Below are positions 7,021 to 13,410 of a stretch of 20,872 nt of DNA, in pieces; within the stretch, counting starts at the first letter, position 1, and each line of letters begins with the position of its first letter. Source of the stretch: Acidimicrobiia bacterium (GTDB lineage: Bacteria; Actinomycetota; Acidimicrobiia; Acidimicrobiales; Bin134); contig VYDF01000116.1 in NCBI GenBank assembly GCA_009843565.1, positions 1 to 20,872 of the forward strand, written 5' to 3'. The position numbers and the translations under genes are program-made. The notes beneath the pieces were generated by a model, which saw nothing but the letters and a program-made list of their open reading frames with translations, was not told the origin of the DNA and ran no database searches.

Positions 7021-7021
7021 T

Positions 7022-8296
7022 GTGATCAGCATCAAGACGGCTCTGGCTGTTGTCGGGGTCGTCGCGGTTGCCTCGGTGGCCTGTGGGGGCGATTCCGAAC
7101 CAAATGCCGCCGCTCCACAGGATTGGAGCATCCAATCCGGCAGCCAGATGCCCGATACCACCTTCGGCGTGTCGGTTACCCCCAATGGCGATGTGGTATT
7201 GACCGCAGCCACCGAGGGCAGCCTGGCCGGCGAAAACCAAGGTCAGAGGGATGTGTATCTGGCCCGGTTTTCGCCCACCGGCGAGCTTCGGTGGTCATGG
7301 CAGGACGGCGGGCCCAAGAATGACTCGCCTTTGGGAGTGTCGGTAGCGCCTGACGGTTCGATCTACCTCGGTGGATTCACCGAGGGTGATTTTGCCTCCC
7401 CCAACCAAGGATCGGCCGACGTCTGGCTGGCCCGGTTCGACGCCGACGGCAACGAGCAGTGGCGCCGGCAGTTCGGCGGGCCCGCCTGGGACCGCGGTTT
7501 CGATGTGGCCGCCTTTGACGGCGGGGCCTACATCACCGGCTACTCCGCCGGCGTCCTCGACCCCGACACCGACCTAGGGGGATTCGATGGCTTTGCCGCT
7601 AAATTCGATGCCGACGGCAACCGGCAGTGGATCCGCCACATAGGCACCGACGCCACTGACTGGGGCCAGGGCTCGGCGCTGGCCCCCGATGGCGGGCTGT
7701 ACTTCACCGGGTACACCGAGGGTGATCTCGGTGGGACCAACGCCGGTGACAAGGACCTGTTTGTGGTTCGTCTCCGGCCCGACGGCAGCCTGGCATGGGC
7801 TACTCAGCTGGGTACCTCGGCCCTCGACTGGACTCAGGGAGTGGGTTTGGGCCCTGATGGCGGAGTGCTCCTGGCCGGTTCCACCGAGGGGACCTTCGCA
7901 GCCGACCACGCCGGTGAGCGGGACATGATCGTGGTGTCGCTCGATGCCGACGGCAACGAGCAATGGCGCTGGCAGGGGGGAACACCAGGCGCCGATTCGG
8001 CATTCGAGATTCGCCAGGCCGGAGGTCACATCGTGCTCACCGGGAGCGTTGTCGGCGACTTTGCCGGAGAGGGCAGTTCGCGGGGCGAGCGTGATGCGGT
8101 GCTGGTTTGGCTCGATGTCGATGGAAACTTGATCGAGATACAGCAGTTCGGCACCGGTGCCGTCGATGACGCCACCGGTCTGGATGCGGCCGCCGATGGG
8201 TGGGTTGTCTGGAGCGGCCACACGTTTGGCTCTTTCCAAGGGGCCAACGCCGGCGAGGCCGACCTCATGCTTGGCTTGCAGGCAGCCAGAAAATGA
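7022..8296 (+). CDS. Lipoprotein with seven SBBP-type beta-propeller repeats
   Basis: Exported protein of 424 aa. I chose the GTG at 7022, one base after the previous stop, because it gives MISIKTALAVVGVVAVASVA followed by CGGDS, a compact lipoprotein signal with lipidated Cys21; a TTG further upstream (6965) would overlap the previous gene and add a non-signal leader. The mature protein consists of seven repeats of about 50 residues with the pattern D-x3-GVxVxPDGxVYxxGxTEGxF, then NxGxxDxxLARFDADGNExW. This matches the SBBP (seven-bladed beta-propeller) family, and the count of seven would close one propeller. It probably acts on the outer membrane face. It follows the neocarzinostatin-like gene without a gap and is likely co-transcribed with it. 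No catalytic motif is visible. Confidence 0.87.
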   Translation: MISIKTALAVVGVVAVASVACGGDSEPNAAAPQDWSIQSGSQMPDTTFGVSVTPNGDVVLTAATEGSLAGENQGQRDVYLARFSPTGELRWSWQDGGPKNDSPLGVSVAPDGSIYLGGFTEGDFASPNQGSADVWLARFDADGNEQWRRQFGGPAWDRGFDVAAFDGGAYITGYSAGVLDPDTDLGGFDGFAAKFDADGNRQWIRHIGTDATDWGQGSALAPDGGLYFTGYTEGDLGGTNAGDKDLFVVRLRPDGSLAWATQLGTSALDWTQGVGLGPDGGVLLAGSTEGTFAADHAGERDMIVVSLDADGNEQWRWQGGTPGADSAFEIRQAGGHIVLTGSVVGDFAGEGSSRGERDAVLVWLDVDGNLIEIQQFGTGAVDDATGLDAAADGWVVWSGHTFGSFQGANAGEADLMLGLQAARK

Positions 8297-8305
8297 GGAG
8301 CGGCA

Positions 8306-9601
8306 TTGGAAGCTGAGGCCACGAATCGGGCAACCGGCGAGATACTGGTCGAGGACATGACCGAGGCCGAGCGCGAGCGGGCCTACCGGGTTGACCAGGT
8401 GCTGCCCGCCTTGGCCAAGCAGGCCATTGAAGCCGACCTGTCGGGAGAGTTCCCCCTCGAGCATGTCCGCACCATTTCGGAGGCAGGCCTGTTGGGGCTC
8501 ACCGTTCCCACCGCCTATGGAGGACTCGGCGGAGGGCTACGCGATCTGTCGGCGGCCACCTACGCCATGGCCACAGCCTGTCCGTCGACCTCGCTGGCCT
8601 ACTTCTTCCAGTGCAGCGGCTCATCTCGGGGCCTGCTTCCCTTGGCCGCTATCGAGGCCGGTCTGTTCGCCGACGACGAGGTGCCTGTGGTGCGGTCGTT
8701 CGGCGAGAAGGTTTTGCGCCGCATGGGTGAAGAGGGCCGCTGGGTGGCCAATTTCGCCAGCGAGTCAGTCCGGTCGAAGGACGCCGCGGTCACCATCGCC
8801 ACTGAGGCGTCGCGTACCGATGGAGGTTGGCTGCTGAACGGCGTGAAGTCGTTCGGTTGCGCCACCGGAGTGGCCGACGACTACCTGGTGACGGCCAAGC
8901 TTGACACCGGCGACACCGCGGAGCACTTGGCCGTGTTCTTGATTCCCCGGGACACGCCGGGGGTGAGCGAGCGGGCCAAGTGGGATGCCATCGGCATGCG
9001 GGCCACCGCCACTCACGGGATCGTTCTTGAAAACGCCTTCGTGCCTGATGAGAATGCGCTTACCGTGCCAGCAACGTTTGTCAAGATGACCCAGGTGAGC
9101 CGGGGCAGCTTCGTCGGCAATCAGGTGGCGCTTTCGTCGGTGTACATCGGCGCCGCCCAGGCGGTATACGACTTTGCGCTGCACTTCTTGACCACCACCA
9201 CCTACCACGGCACCGATGAGCCCATTGGCGGCAGCGACCTTCACCGGCAGCTCATCGGCAAGATGCGAGCCCACCTCGACACCGCCTACCTCTGGGCCCG
9301 TCGCCAGATCCTGCTGGAGACGGCCGACCCCGAGGTCATCCCCAAAGACGACGTGGTGGCCAACTGGCGGGTGGCCAAGGGAGAGATCGCCGACAACTGC
9401 TTCCAGGTGGCGGTGCAGGCTCTCAAGGCCTGCGGCACCGGCAACACCGGGATGGCGGGGGCGATTTCAAGGGGCCTACGGGATCTGTCGATGGGGCTGG
9501 TGCAGGGCTTCCCCGCCGAGCGGGGGCGCTTGGAAGCAGCCTCCTATCTGGTATTCGGCAAAGAAGGCGATCAATTCGGCACCGTTGGGGGCGCACGGTG
9601 A
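8306..9601 (+). CDS. Acyl-CoA dehydrogenase-fold flavoprotein lacking the usual catalytic Glu
   Basis: A 431-residue flavoprotein with the three-part acyl-CoA dehydrogenase fold: N-terminal helices containing GLLGLTVPTAYGGLGGG, a middle beta-domain with DGGWLLNGVKSFGCATG, and a C-terminal helical domain. The TTG start at 8306 is supported by GAGGAG at 8295-8300 with a 5-base spacer; an ATG at 8357 is the alternative. In true dehydrogenases the C-terminal active site reads (I/V)YEG, with Glu as base. Here the equivalent segment is LVQG (398-401), so the base appears to be Gln. Relatives without this Glu include flavin-dependent monooxygenases of the DszC type, so the reaction may be oxygenation rather than dehydrogenation. 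The gene starts 9 bp after the propeller lipoprotein. Confidence 0.85.
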   Translation: MEAEATNRATGEILVEDMTEAERERAYRVDQVLPALAKQAIEADLSGEFPLEHVRTISEAGLLGLTVPTAYGGLGGGLRDLSAATYAMATACPSTSLAYFFQCSGSSRGLLPLAAIEAGLFADDEVPVVRSFGEKVLRRMGEEGRWVANFASESVRSKDAAVTIATEASRTDGGWLLNGVKSFGCATGVADDYLVTAKLDTGDTAEHLAVFLIPRDTPGVSERAKWDAIGMRATATHGIVLENAFVPDENALTVPATFVKMTQVSRGSFVGNQVALSSVYIGAAQAVYDFALHFLTTTTYHGTDEPIGGSDLHRQLIGKMRAHLDTAYLWARRQILLETADPEVIPKDDVVANWRVAKGEIADNCFQVAVQALKACGTGNTGMAGAISRGLRDLSMGLVQGFPAERGRLEAASYLVFGKEGDQFGTVGGAR

Positions 9602-9638
9602 ATTGCGCCGCTGGACACCTCCGGCTGAGGCTCGGCCA

Positions 9639-9893
9639 ATGAACCCGCTGCGGAAGCTGCCCTGGTTCTTCCCCGGGTTGGGCGCGTTTCTGTACTTGAC
9701 GGGGATGAACGACGAGTTCTTGCACATCGTGGGCGACTTGTGGCTGGACGTCGGTCGCTGGGGGCAGACCGGGGTGGTGCTGGCCCTGCTGGCCTTGATG
9801 GCCTACTTCACGCTGGACGCCCTCAATCGTCGGCGCTCGGCCTATCGCTCGGCTATCCGGGCCGCCCACACGACCCGTTCTTCGAACCCATGA
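9639..9893 (+). CDS. Small membrane protein of unknown function
   Basis: An 84-residue protein starting at ATG 9639 (MNPLRKLPWF). Residues 9-22 form a short hydrophobic or amphipathic segment and residues 43-59 a clear transmembrane helix, followed by a basic tail NRRRSAYRSAIR. I do not recognise the family. The upstream Shine-Dalgarno site is weak (CTGAGG). It lies 37 bp after the ACAD-like gene and just before the transporter operon, in the same direction, and may be co-transcribed with either. Codon use is like its neighbours, supporting a real gene. Confidence 0.6.
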   Translation: MNPLRKLPWFFPGLGAFLYLTGMNDEFLHIVGDLWLDVGRWGQTGVVLALLALMAYFTLDALNRRRSAYRSAIRAAHTTRSSNP

Positions 9894-9921
9894 ACTCCAT
9901 CCCCGTGAAAGAGTGTGTCCG

Positions 9922-11358
9922 ATGATCTATCCCGCCAATCGCCGCTCTTTGTGGACCTCCGCACGGCTACTGGGGCTGCTCCTGGTCGCCGGATTGGTAG
10001 CCGCAGCCTGCTCGCAAGCGGCCGACGATCCACCCGCCGCTCCCACTGCTGCTCCCACCGCTGCTCCCACAACGGCAGCCGCTCCCGATACACCTGACGA
10101 ACCGGAGGCGCCCACAACTGAACCCGAGGACACGACCGGCGGCCTAGTGCCTGCCGGCTCGGACACGCCTGGGGTCAACGACGACACCATCACCATCTCG
10201 TTCATCATCACCGACACCTCGGCGGTTGCCGCTGCATTCGGCTGGGAAACCCCCGACGAGGGCGACCGCGAGGCCCAGGTGGCCGCGCTGGTCGATCATT
10301 TCAACGCCGCTGGCGGGGTCGCCGGCCGCCAGATCGACGCCAAAGTCACGGTGTTCAACGCCATCACCGACAGCCCGGTGTCGGAGGAAGCCATTTGCAA
10401 CGCCATCACTCAAGACGACAAGGCCTTCGCAGTGGTGATGACCGGTCAGTTCCAGGAGAACGCCCGTCCCTGCTACCACAACGCCAACACCCTCATGTTC
10501 GATGCCGCGCTGTATCCGGTGGACAACGCCGGATTCGAAGAACTGGCCCCCTACTACTGGTCGCCGATGCTCCCTTCGTACGACGATCTCGTAGCCGGAC
10601 TGGCCACCGGACTGATCGAGGATGGCTGGTTCCACGGGGCCACCCTGGGCATCATCGCCATCGAGTCCGAGCTGAGCCAGCGGGTGTACGACGAGCAGTT
10701 TGCCCCCCGGCTGGCCGCCGCCGGGGTAGAAGTCGCCTCGTACAACACCATCGACCCCACCGACGGGACGTCGTTCAACAACGACCAGCTCCAAGCCATC
10801 ATCAACTTCAAGGAAGCGGGAGTGGACAAGGTGGTGGCCATCGGCGGATCTCGGCTGGTGTCGTGGTTCATCGACACCAGCATCACCCAGAACTACGCCC
10901 CCGCCTACGCAGTATCCAGCTATGACGCCCCCGAGTTCAACGTGTTCAACTACCCGGAGATGATGCCGGGGTCTAGCGGCATCAGCGTGCTTCCCGGCTA
11001 CGACGTGAACGACGAGCAGTACTCGTTCCCCGCCAGCCCAGCCGAACAGGAGTGCGCCGACATCTTCGCCGCCGCGGGTCTGGAGTTCGTCGAGCGGGCC
11101 AATATCCGCACCGGGCTCATGTTCTGTGACGTCTTGCGCCTGCTGAGAGCCGCCGAACCTCACCTGACCGAGGTGAGTGCCCAGGGGGTCAGCGAGGCGA
11201 TGTGGGCCCTGGGCGACAGCTTTGAGGCGGCTTCGGTCTACGGGGTGGAGTTCACCGAGGGCAGCTATGCCGGAGGCGATCTCTATCGGCGATTCCGGTT
11301 CGACCCTGAGTGCGAGTGCATGGCGCTGACCGGCGATCCGGTGGACTTCGACGGGTGA
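9922..11358 (+). CDS. Branched-chain-amino-acid-type ABC transporter substrate-binding lipoprotein
   Basis: Extracytoplasmic binding protein (478 aa from ATG 9922) for the Liv-type importer encoded next. The signal peptide begins MIYPANRRSLW and ends with a lipobox LVAAAC. An Ala/Pro/Thr linker follows, then a two-lobed type I periplasmic-binding fold (Peripla_BP_6/LivK-like). Diagnostic features are the segment VAALVDHFNAAGGVAGRQI and the later lobe segments. GAAAGAG lies 8 bases before the ATG; an in-frame GTG at 9913 would add only three residues. Proteins of this class bind amino acids, amides, urea or aromatic acids, and the ligand cannot be read from sequence. The last 48 bp, including the stop codon, are duplicated immediately downstream. 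Confidence 0.92.
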   Translation: MIYPANRRSLWTSARLLGLLLVAGLVAAACSQAADDPPAAPTAAPTAAPTTAAAPDTPDEPEAPTTEPEDTTGGLVPAGSDTPGVNDDTITISFIITDTSAVAAAFGWETPDEGDREAQVAALVDHFNAAGGVAGRQIDAKVTVFNAITDSPVSEEAICNAITQDDKAFAVVMTGQFQENARPCYHNANTLMFDAALYPVDNAGFEELAPYYWSPMLPSYDDLVAGLATGLIEDGWFHGATLGIIAIESELSQRVYDEQFAPRLAAAGVEVASYNTIDPTDGTSFNNDQLQAIINFKEAGVDKVVAIGGSRLVSWFIDTSITQNYAPAYAVSSYDAPEFNVFNYPEMMPGSSGISVLPGYDVNDEQYSFPASPAEQECADIFAAAGLEFVERANIRTGLMFCDVLRLLRAAEPHLTEVSAQGVSEAMWALGDSFEAASVYGVEFTEGSYAGGDLYRRFRFDPECECMALTGDPVDFDG

Positions 11359-11406
11359 TGCGAGTGCATGGCGCTGACCGCCAACTCGGTGGATTTCGAC
11401 GGATGA
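11311..11406 (+). repeat. 48-bp tandem duplication of the binding-protein gene end
   Basis: Copy 1 (11311-11358) is the end of the binding-protein gene and encodes CECMALTGDPVDFDG plus TGA. Copy 2 (11359-11406) follows directly, matches at 42 of 48 positions, keeps the reading frame and encodes CECMALTANSVDFDG plus TGA. Two of the six differences are synonymous. Copy 2 is normally untranslated unless the first TGA is read through. Confidence 0.9.
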
Positions 11407-11415
11407 TCGGCCGCC

Positions 11416-13410
11416 ATGGACAACGAGGCTGAGGGGCGCCCCGGCAATCCTCGGTTGTTGGCTGCGGTTGCCTGGCAAGGGGCGGCTCTGGCTTCGCCCC
11501 TGCCGGCCCTGCTGTTTTGGCGAGAAGAGATCGCCGAGCGCCTAGACCGACTGGGGGCGGTTACCGGCGAGACCGCGCTGCTCGGCGCGGCGGCTGTGGT
11601 GGCGGCACTGGCAGTACCGCGGCTGCGCGACAAGCTGCCAGCGGGGGCGATGCTTATGCTGGGCGGGCTGGTGGCGGCGGTGGGCCTGGGGCTGATGGCC
11701 TGGACGGTAGAGCTGGCTCTGTTCACAGTCGGCGGTGTGCTGTTGGCGGTGGGGGCAGCTCCTGGGCTGGTAGCCCATCGGATCCTGTTGGCCACCGATG
11801 CCCGCCCTGCTGATCGGTTCCGCACTTTGTCGTGGTATTGGGCCGCGGTGGCTGTAGGCGCGTCGTGGCCGCTGTTGGTTCGCATATTCCACCCGGTGGG
11901 GTACGGCACGATGCTGTGGATCAGTGCGGCGCTGATGCTGGTGGGTGCGCTCCTGATCGGCCGCCACGCTCTGGCCCATGACGAAGACCAAGAGGTTGAA
12001 GTCACTGTTGCCCGTCCCGACGTCCCTTGGGCCCGTCGGTCGTACGGGGCGGCCTTCGCCGTGGGTGCGGTGGTCATCGGCGGGGCCGACGCCGCCCAAT
12101 CGCTCCTGCTGGGGGAATGGCAGCGCAGTGCGGTGCAAAATGCCGCGGTGCTGGCCGCCGGATCCGGGGCCGCCGCCCTGATCTGCCTGTTCGGCCCGTG
12201 GTATCACCGGCTGCACCGGCTCGCCGGCAGCCGTCGATCAGACGCGATCGGAACCCAGCTGCTGATGGCCGGTCTCTTGGTGTTCCTGGGGGGCTTGTCG
12301 TTCACCTACATCGGGCTGGTGGTGTGCTGGTTATTCGCTGGGGGAGCCATTGCTCTGGCTGCTTCCGGTCTGGATGCGGCCGTCTTCCCATCGCTGGCCC
12401 CCGCGGTTCGACGGGCAGTGTCCGCCCGCCAGGTGCTCTGGGCAGGAGCGGGAGGGCTGGCCGGGTCGCTGGTCAACGCCCATGTCATCGGATCGTGGTC
12501 GGATCAGTGGAAGATCGGATGGCTGGGACTGCCTCTTTTGGTTGCCGGCTGGGCGATTCGCCGCTTCGCAGCCCCAGCACGCGATGCCGAAACAACAGCG
12601 GCCCAAGCGCAGGCCACCACCGTGCCTCGACGGGTCTATGGCGCCGACTCCCAAGGGCCGCTACTCGCGGTTGAGCAGGTGTCGGTGGCCTATGGGTCGG
12701 TACAGGTTCTGTTCGATGTGGACCTCCAGGTTGAGGAGGGCGCGGTAGTGGCCCTACTGGGCACCAACGGCGCGGGCAAGACCACCCTGTTGCGCTCGAT
12801 CTCCGGTCTCGAACCGACCATTGGCGGCCGCATGGTGTACGCCGGGCTGGACATCACCAAGACCCGTCCCACGTGGCGGGTGGGCATGGGGCTGCATCAG
12901 ATCGTCGGAGGAGAGGCGGTTGTCGGCCCTCTCACCGTGGCCGAGAATCTCAACCTCTTCGGCCACGGGGTCGACCGATCACAACGCGATTTGGGCATCG
13001 CCGAGGCCTATGGCCTATTCCCCCGATTGGCCGAGCGGTCGACCCAGCGGGCGGCCACCCTTTCGGGCGGGGAGAAGCAGATGCTCTCGTTGGCCAAGGC
13101 CATCATCGCCCCTCCCCGCCTGCTGCTGATCGACGAGTTCTCGCTGGGCTTGGCCCCGACGGTGATCGCCGACCTGTTGCCGGTGGTCCGACGCATCGCC
13201 GATCAGGGGGCCGCGGTGCTGCTGGTGGAGCAGTCGGTCAACATTGCGCTGTCGGTTGCCGACCACGCCTACGTGATGGAAAAGGGTGAGATCGGCTATT
13301 CGGGCCCCGCCGAGGATCTCCGGTCCAGACCCGACCTGTTGCAGGCCGCCTATCTCGAGGGATTGGCCAAAGCCCTCGACCGCGACGGCGGTGAACAGGG
13401 AGTGCGCTGA
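11416..13410 (+). CDS. MFS-like 12-TM domain fused to LivF-type ABC ATPase
   Basis: A 664-residue two-domain protein. Residues 1 to about 395 contain about twelve hydrophobic helices with short charged loops (for example VPRLRDKLP after the second helix), which looks like a major-facilitator-type membrane domain. Residues about 415-664 are a complete LivF-type ATPase: Walker A GTNGAGKTT (449-457), signature LSGGE (549-553), Walker B LLLIDE (D573, E574) and the LVEQS segment that replaces the H-loop in LivF proteins. The ATPase should power the permease encoded by the next gene, with which it overlaps (TGATG). The role of the membrane domain is unknown; it could be an extra transporter, a regulatory or targeting module, or a degenerate MFS relic. 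No strong Shine-Dalgarno site precedes the ATG. No frameshift is visible at the domain boundary. Confidence 0.88.
   Translation: MDNEAEGRPGNPRLLAAVAWQGAALASPLPALLFWREEIAERLDRLGAVTGETALLGAAAVVAALAVPRLRDKLPAGAMLMLGGLVAAVGLGLMAWTVELALFTVGGVLLAVGAAPGLVAHRILLATDARPADRFRTLSWYWAAVAVGASWPLLVRIFHPVGYGTMLWISAALMLVGALLIGRHALAHDEDQEVEVTVARPDVPWARRSYGAAFAVGAVVIGGADAAQSLLLGEWQRSAVQNAAVLAAGSGAAALICLFGPWYHRLHRLAGSRRSDAIGTQLLMAGLLVFLGGLSFTYIGLVVCWLFAGGAIALAASGLDAAVFPSLAPAVRRAVSARQVLWAGAGGLAGSLVNAHVIGSWSDQWKIGWLGLPLLVAGWAIRRFAAPARDAETTAAQAQATTVPRRVYGADSQGPLLAVEQVSVAYGSVQVLFDVDLQVEEGAVVALLGTNGAGKTTLLRSISGLEPTIGGRMVYAGLDITKTRPTWRVGMGLHQIVGGEAVVGPLTVAENLNLFGHGVDRSQRDLGIAEAYGLFPRLAERSTQRAATLSGGEKQMLSLAKAIIAPPRLLLIDEFSLGLAPTVIADLLPVVRRIADQGAAVLLVEQSVNIALSVADHAYVMEKGEIGYSGPAEDLRSRPDLLQAAYLEGLAKALDRDGGEQGVR

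Noticed and set aside
6965..7021. Upstream TTG start for the SBBP lipoprotein
   Set aside because: It would overlap the previous gene and bury the lipoprotein signal peptide; GTG 7022 gives a normal signal.
7574..8464. Minus-strand open frame opposite the SBBP lipoprotein
   Set aside because: Periodic composition simply mirrors the propeller repeats of the true gene; no start signal or domain.
10144..11478. 444-codon minus-strand open frame opposite the binding protein
   Set aside because: Composition (many Gly, Val, His repeats) and lack of motifs mark it as an antisense shadow of the substrate-binding protein.
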